Of a DNA stretch of 57,939 nucleotides, positions 41,252 through 50,188 are shown piece after piece. A program made the position numbers and the translations under genes. Position 1 is the first letter of the stretch. Every line of letters starts with the position of its first letter. Source of the DNA: an uncultured Oscillospiraceae bacterium (lineage in GTDB: Bacteria; Bacillota; Clostridia; Oscillospirales; Oscillospiraceae). Where the stretch lies: positions 1 to 57,939 of the forward strand of contig CAJTVM010000007.1 in the NCBI GenBank assembly GCA_910579595.1. Direction: 5' to 3'. The notes under the pieces were generated by a model, which was not told where the DNA came from, made no database searches, and saw only the letters and a list, made by a program, of their open reading frames with translations.

Positions 41252-42463
41252 ATGGGGAAATCGTTGGGTCTTTATCTGCATATCCCATTCTGCCGGAGCA
41301 AGTGTGATTACTGCGATTTTTACTCCCTTGCGGGGCAGGACGATCGGATGGATGACTATCAAAAGGCGCTGCTCCGCCACATCGTGGAGACGGCCCCCCG
41401 GGCGAAAAGGCAGGTAATCAACAGCGTCTACATCGGCGGCGGCACCCCAACCTGGTACGGGGAAAAGCGCCTGTTGGAGCTGCTGGGCACAGTGAAAAAG
41501 AAATTCAACCTGGCCAAGAATGTGGAGATTACCCTGGAGGCCAACCCGGACAGTGTGGATCTCAAGACGCTGCGGCATCTGCGCCGCGCGGGGGTGAACC
41601 GCCTGTCCATGGGGATGCAGTCCGCCTGCGACAATGAGTTGATCAGCGTCCACCGTCCCCACTCCTTTGCCCAGACGGAGGCGGCGGTGGAAGCCGCACG
41701 GGCGGCGAAGATTAAGAACCTGAACCTGGATCTGATCTACGGCCTGCCCGGACAGACGGGGGAGAGCTGGCGCAAGTCGGTGGAGGCGGCGCTGACCATG
41801 AACCCCGAGCACCTGTCCTGCTACGGCCTGACGGTGGAGGAAGGCACCCCCCTGGCCCAGTGGGTGGCCCGGGGCGAGCGTCTGCCCGACGATGACGAAC
41901 AGGCGGAGCGCTATCTGTGGACGGTGGACAGGCTGGCCCAGGCGGGGTATGAGCAGTACGAGGTGTCCAATTTTTCCAAGACGGGATGCCAGTCCAGGCA
42001 CAACCTGAAATACTGGATGGGCAGGCCCTATATCGGCATCGGCGCGGCGGCCCACTCCGACTTCGGGGGCTGCCGGTACTCCTTCGTCCGCGATATTGAG
42101 CGTTACATCCGGGGTGTGATGGGTGACGAGCGGATTTTGGACGAGATGAACGAGATCCCCCAGCGGGAGCGCGGCAGCGAGTACCTCATGCTGCGCCTGC
42201 GCACCACCCACGGCATTGAGGAGTGGGAGTACCGCCGGGAATACTACATGAACTTTGATCCCATTGCGGTCAAATTGGCGGAGTATGAGCAGCGGGGCTG
42301 GGCGGTGCGCGCGGGCCGGCGCTGGCATTTTACCCCGAAAGGCTTTCTGCTATCCAACCGGCTCATCGGCGAGCTGCTGGAGCTCCAGGAGGTGGAGACG
42401 CTGGCCAACACCCTGGAAAAGATCCGGGGCGGTCAGCTTCCCAAGCAGGACGGCAAGGCATAG
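41252..42463 (+). CDS. hemW: Radical SAM heme chaperone HemW (HemN-like)
   Basis: 403 residues. The radical SAM cluster motif is in LYLHIPFCRSKCDYCDFYS. It is CxxxCxxC followed by Asp-Phe, lacking the fourth Cys of true HemN, which marks the HemW class of heme chaperones rather than coproporphyrinogen oxidases. Next come GGGTPTWY, LEANPDSVDLKTLRHLRRAGVNRLSMGMQS, NLDLIYGLPGQT and the HemN C-terminal domain. ATG at 41252 follows AAAGGGGGACCATT. 54 bases separate it from the next gene, with which it may be cotranscribed. Confidence 0.94.
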   Translation: MGKSLGLYLHIPFCRSKCDYCDFYSLAGQDDRMDDYQKALLRHIVETAPRAKRQVINSVYIGGGTPTWYGEKRLLELLGTVKKKFNLAKNVEITLEANPDSVDLKTLRHLRRAGVNRLSMGMQSACDNELISVHRPHSFAQTEAAVEAARAAKIKNLNLDLIYGLPGQTGESWRKSVEAALTMNPEHLSCYGLTVEEGTPLAQWVARGERLPDDDEQAERYLWTVDRLAQAGYEQYEVSNFSKTGCQSRHNLKYWMGRPYIGIGAAAHSDFGGCRYSFVRDIERYIRGVMGDERILDEMNEIPQRERGSEYLMLRLRTTHGIEEWEYRREYYMNFDPIAVKLAEYEQRGWAVRAGRRWHFTPKGFLLSNRLIGELLELQEVETLANTLEKIRGGQLPKQDGKA

Positions 42464-42517
42464 ACAGTGGGGGCATCCCCCGGAAGCGGAACCATCGCGA
42501 AAACCAAGGAGGAACTC

Positions 42518-45037
42518 ATGAAAAAAACTGGCAGACGTTTGACGGCGCTGGCGCTGGCCTTTGTGCTGGCGTTCGGCATGGGACAGATGACGGCCTTCGC
42601 CTCATGGGCGCTGGGCACCGAGCTGGTGGAGCGGACCATACCGCTGGCGGAGGGCGTGTCATACACCAACCAGAGCCTGTGGTCGTCGTCCAGAAACGAC
42701 TTGCGCACGGAGAATTACATTACATACACACCCGGCGGCGAGATAAAGCCGGTGGTATTCAGCGGGAACTACGTAGCCAGCACCAACTCGGTGGCCTCGG
42801 CGGCGGCGCAGATGGAGGCCCAGGGCTACCGGGTGGCGGCGGCTATCAACGGGGGCTTTTTTAATACTGATGGCACCATTGTGGGGATGCTGGTCACCGA
42901 TGGGGTGGTCCGATCCCTGGATGTGGAGAACTACACCATGCTGGGCTTTACCAATGACGGCGGGGTGTTCATCGACGAAAGCCCCGTGGTGAAAAAGGTG
43001 AGCTGGACGCCGGAGGGCGGCGGGGAGTTTTCCGCTGGTCTGGCGGGATACAACGCTTACCGGCACACCAACTATATCAACGAGGCGTTTTTGTATAACC
43101 AGGATTTTTCCTCCCGGGTGAACAGCAGAACCCCCAACGTGTCCGCCATCCTCCGCCCGTCGGAGGGGGGCGTGATGAAGATGAACAGCACACTGCCCCT
43201 GGAGGTGGTGTCGGTGGCCGACACCGCCCAGGAGGGCGTGAGCTTTAACGGCAATCTCCCCGAGGGCTGCTATATGCTGTACGCGGAATACCACGACGGC
43301 AACGAATGGCTGACCAACGGCATCCGGAGCTTGCAGCCGGGACAGCAGGTGAACATTTCGGTGAGCGGCGCCAGCCAGCAGTGGGATGACGCGGCCTACG
43401 GCATCAGCGGTCTGTACCCCCTGCTGCGGGGGGGCGAGATCGTCCCCAACTCGTCCGCCGCCGCCAACCCCTATACCGCCGTAGGCGTCAAAGCGGACGG
43501 CACCGCCGTGTTCTACACCATCGACGGGCGGCAGAGCGGTTACTCCGTGGGGGCGACCTATAGCCAGGTGGCCCAGCGGCTCCAGGAGCTGGGCTGCGTG
43601 TCGGCGGTGGCCCTGGACGGCGGCGGCTCCACCAATCTGGGGGCCACCCTGCCGGGAAGCGGCAGCTTTGCCATTCAGAATAAGCCCTCTGAGACAGGGC
43701 GGCGGGTGAACAACACCATCCTGCTGGTAGGCCCCAGCACAGGTCCCACCGGTGAGCTTGGCGGGGCTTATGTCACAGCGCCCAAGACGGTGGCGCTGGT
43801 GGGGGCGGATCTGCCGGTGAGCGCCACCCTCTACGATACTGCGGGCTATCCCATGTCCGATAGGGTACCGGTGTGGAACTCCGATGGCGGCATCGTCCGG
43901 GAAACCGACGATGGGCCGGTGTTCTCCTGCATTCTCCCCGGGGTATTCCAGGTTTCCGCCGGGCCAAGCGGCGCGGGGGCTATGCCCGTGCGGGTGGTGG
44001 ATACGCTGGACAGCCTGCGAGTGAGCCGGGAGGACACGTCCGCGGTGGTGACATCGCTGACGGTGGATCCGGGGGATGCGGTGGATCTCACCGCCTCCGG
44101 CGTCTGGAAAAACCTGCCTGTGGCCATGGGCGACAACAATGTGACCTGGAGGGCGGATCCGTCCGTGGGGCTCATTGACGAGACGGGCCGCTTCAAGGCG
44201 GTGAGTGATAAACAGGGCGCCAGCGGCAATATCTCCGCTACGGCGGGGGGCAAGACGGTAACCATCCCGGTGACAGTGCGTTCCTCCCATGCCTTTACCG
44301 ACATCGCGAGCCACTGGAGCGTGGATTATGTGGATCAGCTGCATGATATGGGCCTCACCAACGGCTATGAGCAGCCCGATGGTACCGCCATGTTCAAGCC
44401 CGGCAACAAGGTAACCCGGGGGGAGCTGCTGACCTTTATCACCCGCCTGCTCAACGTGGATACCAGCAAATACAAGGATGTGACGCTGCCCTTCGCGGAC
44501 GCCGCCTCCATCCCCAGCTGGCAGATCCCCTATGTGCAGGCCATGTATGCCCTGGAGATCTTTGAGGGCAGCGCCGACGGCGGAAGGCTGTACGCCAACG
44601 TGAAGGACAACGTGACCCGGGAGGCGGCCATGACCATGCTGGGCCGGATCCTGGAAACCCAGGTGCCCTGCGATTTGTCCCGCTTTATTGACAGCGGTCA
44701 GGTGAGCGGTTGGGCCCTGCCCTACGTGCAGACGCTGGTGGCGCAGAACGTGGTGTCGGGCAGCAACGGGCGGCTGAACCCCAAGGCGGCCATCACCCGG
44801 GGGGAGACGGCGAAGCTGCTGGTGGAGCTGGATGAGCTGGATAAGATTCCTCTGGCCCCGCGCCCGGATATCACGGAGGGGGACACAACGCCCCAGCAGC
44901 CTGCGGTGGATCCCAACGGCACCTTTGTCAACCCTGGTCAGCGGCCCGTCCCTGGCGGGAGCGATAAAGCGCCGAACCCCCAGCAGCCCGCGGTAGACCC
45001 CGACGGCACCATCGTCAACCCCGGCCAGCGGCCGTGA
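42518..45037 (+). CDS. SLH-anchored phosphodiester glycosidase (NAGPA/DUF2233-type)
   Basis: 839 residues, secreted. Signal peptide about 1-28. The phosphodiester glycosidase domain (about 60-425) shows AAAINGGFFNTDGTIVGMLV, GVKADGTAVFYTIDGRQ and the conserved VALDGGGSTNLGA. Ig-like domains follow (about 430-590), then three SLH domains (about 590-775) beginning HAFTDIASHWSVDYVDQL. A Pro/Asn/Gly tail carries an imperfect tandem repeat, QQPAVDP(N/D)GT. The enzyme class removes sugar-1-phosphodiester caps, so it may trim teichoic acids or host glycans at the cell surface. AAGGAGG precedes the ATG at 42518. Confidence 0.9.
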   Translation: MKKTGRRLTALALAFVLAFGMGQMTAFASWALGTELVERTIPLAEGVSYTNQSLWSSSRNDLRTENYITYTPGGEIKPVVFSGNYVASTNSVASAAAQMEAQGYRVAAAINGGFFNTDGTIVGMLVTDGVVRSLDVENYTMLGFTNDGGVFIDESPVVKKVSWTPEGGGEFSAGLAGYNAYRHTNYINEAFLYNQDFSSRVNSRTPNVSAILRPSEGGVMKMNSTLPLEVVSVADTAQEGVSFNGNLPEGCYMLYAEYHDGNEWLTNGIRSLQPGQQVNISVSGASQQWDDAAYGISGLYPLLRGGEIVPNSSAAANPYTAVGVKADGTAVFYTIDGRQSGYSVGATYSQVAQRLQELGCVSAVALDGGGSTNLGATLPGSGSFAIQNKPSETGRRVNNTILLVGPSTGPTGELGGAYVTAPKTVALVGADLPVSATLYDTAGYPMSDRVPVWNSDGGIVRETDDGPVFSCILPGVFQVSAGPSGAGAMPVRVVDTLDSLRVSREDTSAVVTSLTVDPGDAVDLTASGVWKNLPVAMGDNNVTWRADPSVGLIDETGRFKAVSDKQGASGNISATAGGKTVTIPVTVRSSHAFTDIASHWSVDYVDQLHDMGLTNGYEQPDGTAMFKPGNKVTRGELLTFITRLLNVDTSKYKDVTLPFADAASIPSWQIPYVQAMYALEIFEGSADGGRLYANVKDNVTREAAMTMLGRILETQVPCDLSRFIDSGQVSGWALPYVQTLVAQNVVSGSNGRLNPKAAITRGETAKLLVELDELDKIPLAPRPDITEGDTTPQQPAVDPNGTFVNPGQRPVPGGSDKAPNPQQPAVDPDGTIVNPGQRP

Positions 45038-45066
45038 AAAAAGCGGGGCATCTGCCCCGCTTTTTT
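45037..45066. terminator. Bidirectional terminator between glycosidase and gtrA genes
   Basis: AAAAAAGCGGGGCA pairs with TGCCCCGCTTTTTT around a two-base TC centre, between convergent genes. Confidence 0.92.
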
Positions 45067-45067
45067 G

Positions 45068-45487
45068 TCATTCGTTTTTTTTCGGCTTGAAGATGATCCA
45101 TTTGCTCAGCACGTAGTTTACAATCACCACCACCACGTTGGCCATGAGCTTGATGATCAGATGGTTGCAATGCAGCGTATCCACAAAGAACCACATGATT
45201 GCCATCTCCAGCCCCAGGGAGAACAGCCGGGAGGCTACCATCTGCCACAGCTCCCGCAGGGCGTTCCAGCCCCAGCCCCTGGACTGGAACACAAACAGCT
45301 TGTTGACAAAGTAGGCGAACAGCACGCTGATCGTCCAGGCGATGATGGTGCTGGTGAGATAATGTACGTGAAGCAGCTCGGTGAGCAGGGTGTAGGACGC
45401 ATAGTTGACGGCGGTGGTCATGACGCCCCAGAACACGTAGCTGATGATTTCCCGGTATTCCCGCAGAAGTGCGCGTATTTTTTCCAT
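45068..45487 (-). CDS. GtrA family membrane protein
   Basis: 139 residues with four membrane helices, typical of GtrA flippase-like proteins that move polyprenyl-phosphate sugars during surface polysaccharide glycosylation. Family motifs: SYVFWGVMTTAVNYASYTLL, an INW-like AWTISVLFAYFVNKLFVFQSR, and a final NYVLSKWIIFK. GGAGGCTGTCT precedes the ATG. No GtrB-type glycosyltransferase is adjacent. Confidence 0.92.
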   Translation of the reverse strand: MEKIRALLREYREIISYVFWGVMTTAVNYASYTLLTELLHVHYLTSTIIAWTISVLFAYFVNKLFVFQSRGWGWNALRELWQMVASRLFSLGLEMAIMWFFVDTLHCNHLIIKLMANVVVVIVNYVLSKWIIFKPKKNE

Positions 45488-45582
45488 AGACAGCCTCCAT
45501 ACGTAACGCTTGATTGTTTTTTATATAGTAGACTCCTTTTACTTTTTGTGTTGATAAATACCTGTAAATTATTCCTTTAATG

Positions 45583-45609
45583 AGCGGTTATCCATCATGG
45601 ATAACCGCC
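45583..45609. repeat. Inverted repeat downstream of the RibD-like gene
   Basis: GCGGTTATCCA pairs with TGGATAACCGC around TCA. It could end minus-strand transcription of the RibD-like gene, but a T tract is missing. Confidence 0.5.
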
Positions 45610-45626
45610 CGGCAGGCCGGAAGCTG

Positions 45627-46307
45627 TCAATGGATCACCTTATAGCGCAATCTAAGGTATGAGTCCTCCAATACGACGCATTCCTGCAATTTCAACACGC
45701 CCAATTGTGATAATTCACGCTCTGACAGCAAAGATTTTCCGTCAATCAGAGTGGACGTGTCCTTGCCGCCGATTAAAATAGGAGCAACAACAATATCGAT
45801 ATAATCAAACAGCTTTGCCCGAAGAAACAGCCCGTTTAATGTGCCGCCGCTTTGTATGGTAATCCTCTGACAGCCAAATTCCAACTTGAGTTTTACAAGT
45901 GCATCCTTCAAAGACAACTCGCTTTGACAGATGATATGAAGGTTGTCCGCATTCACTTGAAACGCCGGATGATCTGGATTGGATGTGATCAGCACAAATT
46001 CTTTTGATAGGGCGCAGAAATAGCGAATACCATGTTCGGTCAAATGAGTATTATCAATCAACACAAAGGAAATAGGCGTCTTATTCGGTACTTTCTTCGC
46101 ATTGACACCCATCTTCTCCTGCACTCTGCCAGAGTTGAGGGACCATAAGTCAGTTGTCTGTTCTATTTCATAATATTGATGCAGGCCCTCGCTCACCCCT
46201 GCGATTTTTGGAAAGTCTTTATCGACATCCAAATTATCAGCTGCTCCAGGGCTGATTTTCCCGTCAACCGACATAAGCATAAATAGCGTTGTAATTGGCC
46301 TATCCAT
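45627..46307 (-). CDS. RibD C-terminal/dihydrofolate reductase-like protein, probably acquired
   Basis: 226 residues, soluble. It has the RibD_C/DHFR-like opening TLFMLMSVDGKISPG, the middle segment QSGGTLNGLFLRAKLFDYIDIVVAPILIGG and a final LGVLKLQECVVLEDSYLRLRYKV. These proteins reduce pyrimidinone or related substrates using NADPH; actual substrate unknown. GGAGGGATAAC precedes the ATG. Base composition and codon use (ATT, AAA, TTT, GAT) are clearly more A+T-rich than all neighbours, which points to recent horizontal gain. No mobility gene or flanking repeat is seen. Confidence 0.88.
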   Translation of the reverse strand: MDRPITTLFMLMSVDGKISPGAADNLDVDKDFPKIAGVSEGLHQYYEIEQTTDLWSLNSGRVQEKMGVNAKKVPNKTPISFVLIDNTHLTEHGIRYFCALSKEFVLITSNPDHPAFQVNADNLHIICQSELSLKDALVKLKLEFGCQRITIQSGGTLNGLFLRAKLFDYIDIVVAPILIGGKDTSTLIDGKSLLSERELSQLGVLKLQECVVLEDSYLRLRYKVIH

Positions 46308-46433
46308 GTTATCCCTCCAAATTCCCGTTTGTCAAAATGATTATATCATGTCCAACGTCCAGTTTCAACCTGCGGGTCGTGAAACTACCGGCGCAAGGGA
46401 GCGTTTTGATTGAACGCGCGGGAGGGGGCCGTC

Positions 46434-46462
46434 TTGAATTTTCATATGGATCGTGCTAAGAT
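46434..46462 (+). promoter_or_regulatory. Promoter of the M23 - feoAB pair
   Basis: TTGAAT (46434-46439), a 17-base spacer and TAAGAT (46457-46462), 37 bases before the start codon. Confidence 0.65.
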
Positions 46463-46499
46463 AAAAAAAGGCTGAAACCCAGTTTACAGGAGGAAGAAT

Positions 46500-47762
46500 A
46501 TGAATCCAAATATCCGACGGATGGTATCTTTTTTTGTGGCGGCACTGCTGCTGTGGGTGGCGATGCCCACATCCACCGCTTATGCCCAGGCTGGCGTCAC
46601 CCAGGGCGATATCCAGGGGATCAAAGACGAGTTGGCCGATATCCAGGCCCAGAAAAAGGCGGCGGAGGAGCGGCTGGCGGCCATCCGCAGCGATCTCTCC
46701 ACCGCGAAAGAGCAGGTGGAGCTGATCCAGAACCAGGTGGTGCTCACAGAGCAGGAGATCAACGTTGGACAGGAGATCCTGGACGGGTACGATGTCCGGA
46801 TTGCCGAACAGACGCGGAACATCCAGATGCTGGAGGAGCAGGAGGCGGAGCAGTACCAGGAGTTCTACCAGCAGGTGCGGTGGCTGGAAGAGACGGGGAA
46901 CACGTCCTACCTTTCCATCCTGTTTGAAGCCGATAGCTTTTCCGATCTGCTGGATTATGCCGCGCTGGTGATGGATATCATGAACTATTCCGACCGCATC
47001 ATCCAGCGGCTGGAGGCCACCCAGGCGGAGCTGGACGCGGCGCGATCCGATCTCCAGGCGGACCGGGACGCCCAGGCCCAGGTTCAGCGGGAGCTGGAGG
47101 AGCGCAGGGCGGAGCTGGAGCGGCGGCGGGCCGACGCCCAGGCCCTGCTCAACCAGATCGCCGCGTCCGAGAGCGAATTTGCGGCGGAGGCGCGGAAGCT
47201 GGCGGACAGCGAGGCCCAGCTCAGCCGGGATCTGAAGGAGGCCGAGCAAAAATTCGCCGAACAGATTGCCGCGCTCCAAAACCAGAATAACGCCGCCAAC
47301 GTCACCACCGGCAGCTGGTACTGGCCCCTCCCGGGCCGGTACGGGCTGTCCTCCCTGTTCGGGTGGCGGAACCTTTACGGCCAGATGGACAACCATACCG
47401 GCACCGACATACCCGCCCCCACCAGCACGCCCATTTACGCGGCACAGGACGGGGTGGTGACATTGGTGCAGCGAAATCCCTATGTGTCATCCTACGGCTA
47501 TTACTGCACCATCAACCACGGCACTGGCTATGTCACCCTGTACGCCCACCAGTGTCAGGCGCCTGTGGTCAGCGAGGGTCAGACGGTGAGCAAGGGGCAG
47601 CTCATCGGCTACGTGGGCAACACCGGCAACAGCTTTGGCAGCCACCTCCATTTTGAACTGCGGGTCAACGGTGTGCGGGCAAGCGTGATCAAGCTCTATC
47701 CGGGCATGAGCTTTACCTACCGAACGCCCAGCGGACAGCGGGTCACCATCCAGGGCGGTTAG
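46500..47762 (+). CDS. EnvC-like coiled-coil M23 metallopeptidase
   Basis: 420 residues, secreted. A signal peptide (1-29, ending AYAQA) precedes a long coiled coil (about 35-270, heptads rich in Glu/Gln/Ala/Arg). An M23 domain (about 280-415) follows with zinc ligands in NHTGTDIPAP, YAHQ and SHLHFELRVNG. This matches EnvC/PcsB-like amidase activators or endopeptidases used in daughter-cell separation. All zinc residues are present, so it is probably active. AGGAGGAAGAAT precedes the ATG. ftsEX, its usual partner, is not here; instead feoAB follows after 35 bases. Confidence 0.9.
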   Translation: MNPNIRRMVSFFVAALLLWVAMPTSTAYAQAGVTQGDIQGIKDELADIQAQKKAAEERLAAIRSDLSTAKEQVELIQNQVVLTEQEINVGQEILDGYDVRIAEQTRNIQMLEEQEAEQYQEFYQQVRWLEETGNTSYLSILFEADSFSDLLDYAALVMDIMNYSDRIIQRLEATQAELDAARSDLQADRDAQAQVQRELEERRAELERRRADAQALLNQIAASESEFAAEARKLADSEAQLSRDLKEAEQKFAEQIAALQNQNNAANVTTGSWYWPLPGRYGLSSLFGWRNLYGQMDNHTGTDIPAPTSTPIYAAQDGVVTLVQRNPYVSSYGYYCTINHGTGYVTLYAHQCQAPVVSEGQTVSKGQLIGYVGNTGNSFGSHLHFELRVNGVRASVIKLYPGMSFTYRTPSGQRVTIQGG

Positions 47763-47797
47763 CGCTGAGAGGTTTTTTGACAGGAGAGGGTGCATTT

Positions 47798-50146
47798 ATG
47801 GAACAAACCTTGAGACATCTGAAAGCCGGGGAGAGTGCCGCCATCATCTCCGTGGGCGGCGAGGGTGCGCTCCGGCAGCATTTTCTGGACATGGGTGTGA
47901 TCCCAGGGGCGGAGGTCACGGTGGTGAAGTTTGCCCCCATGGGGGATCCCATGGAGCTGCAAATCCATGGCTATGAGCTGACCCTCCGGCTGGCGGACGC
48001 GGATCAGATCACCGTACGTCCCATCCAGGCGCGGGCCAACCAGCACAGCCATGTGGATCGGTTTTACCACACCGCCCACCCCGGCCTGGGCGAGGACGGG
48101 AAGTACCATGCCAAGGGAGACGGCGAGCCCCTGCCCGAGGGGACTGTGCTTACTTATGCCCTGGTGGGCAACCAGAACTGCGGCAAGACCACCCTGTTCA
48201 ACCAGCTCACCGGCTCCAACCAGCACGTAGGCAATTTTCCCGGCGTCACCGTGGATCGGAAGGACGGCCCCATCAAGGGCCACCCCGGAACTTTGGTCAC
48301 CGATCTGCCGGGGATCTACTCCATGTCCCCTTACAGCAGCGAAGAGATCGTTTCCCGGAATTTCGTCCTGGGGGAAAAGCCCCGCGCCATCATCAACATT
48401 GTGGACGCCACCAATATTGAGCGCAACCTGTACCTGACCATGCAGCTGCTGGAGATGAACATCCCCATGGTGGTGGCCCTGAACATGATGGACGAGGTGA
48501 CGGGCAACAACGGCTCCATTGACATCAACGGGATGGAGGCCATGCTGGGGGTGCCGGTGGTGCCCATTTCCGCCGCCAAAAATGAGGGCGTGCGGGAGCT
48601 GATTGACCACGCGCTTCACATCGCCAAATACCAGGAGCGGCCCCGAAAGCAGGATTTTTGCAGCAAGGATGACCACGGCGGGGCCATCCACCGGGCCATC
48701 CACGCGGTGGAGCACATCCTGGAGGATCATGCCCAGCGGGCGGGCCTGCCCCTGCGGTTTTCCGCCACCAAGGTCATTGAGGGTGATACGCTGATCGTGG
48801 AGCAGCTCCGCCTGGATGATAACGAAAAGGATGCCATCGAGCACATGGTGGTGCAGATGGAGCGGGAGGGCGGTATGGATCGCAGCGCCGCCATCGCCGA
48901 TATGCGCTTTGACTTCATCGAGTACGTCTGCGAGAGCACGGTGCAGAAGCCCCGGGAGAGCCGGGAGCGCATCCGGTCCGAGCGGATCGACCGGGTCCTC
49001 ACCGGGAAATGGACGGCCATTCCCTGCTTCATCGCCATCATGGCGGTGGTGTTCTATCTGACCTTCAACGTGATCGGCGCGTTCCTCCAGGAGCTGCTGG
49101 CGGCGGGGATTGACGCCCTGGCCGCCGGGGTGGACGGCTGGATGGCATCCGCCAATGTCAATGAAACCCTGCACAGCCTGGTGATTGACGGTATTTTCGG
49201 CGGCGTGGGCAGCGTGCTCAGCTTTCTGCCCATCGTGGTCACGCTGTTTTTCTTCCTGTCTATCATGGAGGACAGCGGGTATGTGGCCCGTGTGGCCTTT
49301 TTCATGGATAAGCTGCTGCGGAAAATCGGCCTGTCCGGGCGAAGCATCGTGCCCATGCTCATCGGCTTTGGCTGCACGGTGCCCGCGGTGATGGCCACAC
49401 GCACCCTGCCCAGCAGGCGGGATCGCAAAATGACCATCCTGCTGACCCCCTTTATGAGCTGCACGGCGAAGCTGCCCATTTACGGCTTCTTCGTCAGCGC
49501 CTTCTTCCCCGGCAATGGGGGATTTATCATGACGGGGTTGTACCTGCTGGGCATTGTCACCGCCATTGTGGTGGCCCTGCTCTTTAAGGAGACGCTGTTC
49601 AAGGGGGAGGCTGTCCCCTTTGTCATGGAGCTGCCCAACTACCGCCTGCCGGGAGCGAAAAACGTGGCGCAGCTTCTGTGGGAAAAGGCCAAGGATTTTC
49701 TGAACAAGGCGTTCACCATCATCCTGCTGGCCACCATCGTGGTCTGGTTCCTCCAGAGCTTTGATCCCTATCTGAATGTGGCGGAGGACCCCGCCCAGAG
49801 CCTGATGGCCATCGCGGGCGGCTGGATTGCCCCGCTGCTCACCCCCCTGGGTTTGGGGGACTGGCGGATTGTGACCTCCCTCATCAGCGGCTTTATGGCC
49901 AAGGAGAGCGTGGTGTCCACCATGGAGATCCTGTTTGCTGGCGGCATCCAGACGGCGCTGGCCCCGGTTTCCGCCGCAACGATGCTGGTGTTTTCCCTGC
50001 TGTACACCCCCTGCGTGGCCTCTATCGCCGCCATCCGGCGGGAGCTGGGGGGCCGCTGGGCGGTGGGCGTGGTGGTCTGGCAGTGCGTAGTGGCCTGGAT
50101 CATCGCCTTTTTTGTGCGTGGCGTGTGCCTCGCGGTTGGAATTTAA
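47798..50146 (+). CDS. feoB: FeoA-FeoB fused ferrous iron transporter
   Basis: 782 residues. An N-terminal FeoA SH3-like domain (about 1-78) is fused to a FeoB protein. The G domain has G1 GNQNCGKT (124-131), the switch sequence VGNFPGVTVDRK, DLPGIYSM, NMMD, and a helical guanine-release domain. Membrane gates follow (about 415-782) with GRSIVPMLIGFGCTVPAVM and TPFMSCTAKLPIY carrying the conserved Cys residues. It imports Fe2+ under low-oxygen conditions. Separate feoA is normal in many bacteria; the fusion occurs in some Clostridia and Bacteroidetes. ATG at 47798 follows AGGAGAGGG. Ferritin at 25299 is the likely store. Confidence 0.96.
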   Translation: MEQTLRHLKAGESAAIISVGGEGALRQHFLDMGVIPGAEVTVVKFAPMGDPMELQIHGYELTLRLADADQITVRPIQARANQHSHVDRFYHTAHPGLGEDGKYHAKGDGEPLPEGTVLTYALVGNQNCGKTTLFNQLTGSNQHVGNFPGVTVDRKDGPIKGHPGTLVTDLPGIYSMSPYSSEEIVSRNFVLGEKPRAIINIVDATNIERNLYLTMQLLEMNIPMVVALNMMDEVTGNNGSIDINGMEAMLGVPVVPISAAKNEGVRELIDHALHIAKYQERPRKQDFCSKDDHGGAIHRAIHAVEHILEDHAQRAGLPLRFSATKVIEGDTLIVEQLRLDDNEKDAIEHMVVQMEREGGMDRSAAIADMRFDFIEYVCESTVQKPRESRERIRSERIDRVLTGKWTAIPCFIAIMAVVFYLTFNVIGAFLQELLAAGIDALAAGVDGWMASANVNETLHSLVIDGIFGGVGSVLSFLPIVVTLFFFLSIMEDSGYVARVAFFMDKLLRKIGLSGRSIVPMLIGFGCTVPAVMATRTLPSRRDRKMTILLTPFMSCTAKLPIYGFFVSAFFPGNGGFIMTGLYLLGIVTAIVVALLFKETLFKGEAVPFVMELPNYRLPGAKNVAQLLWEKAKDFLNKAFTIILLATIVVWFLQSFDPYLNVAEDPAQSLMAIAGGWIAPLLTPLGLGDWRIVTSLISGFMAKESVVSTMEILFAGGIQTALAPVSAATMLVFSLLYTPCVASIAAIRRELGGRWAVGVVVWQCVVAWIIAFFVRGVCLAVGI

Positions 50147-50187
50147 AAACAGCGATTCCCCCGCCTTTGGCGGGGGAATCGCTGTTT
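50147..50187. terminator. Bidirectional terminator between feoB and the hexapeptide transferase gene
   Basis: AAACAGCGATTCCCCCGCC pairs fully with its complement around TTT. It is a 19-bp perfect stem with T run in both directions, between convergent genes. Confidence 0.92.
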
Positions 50188-50188
50188 C

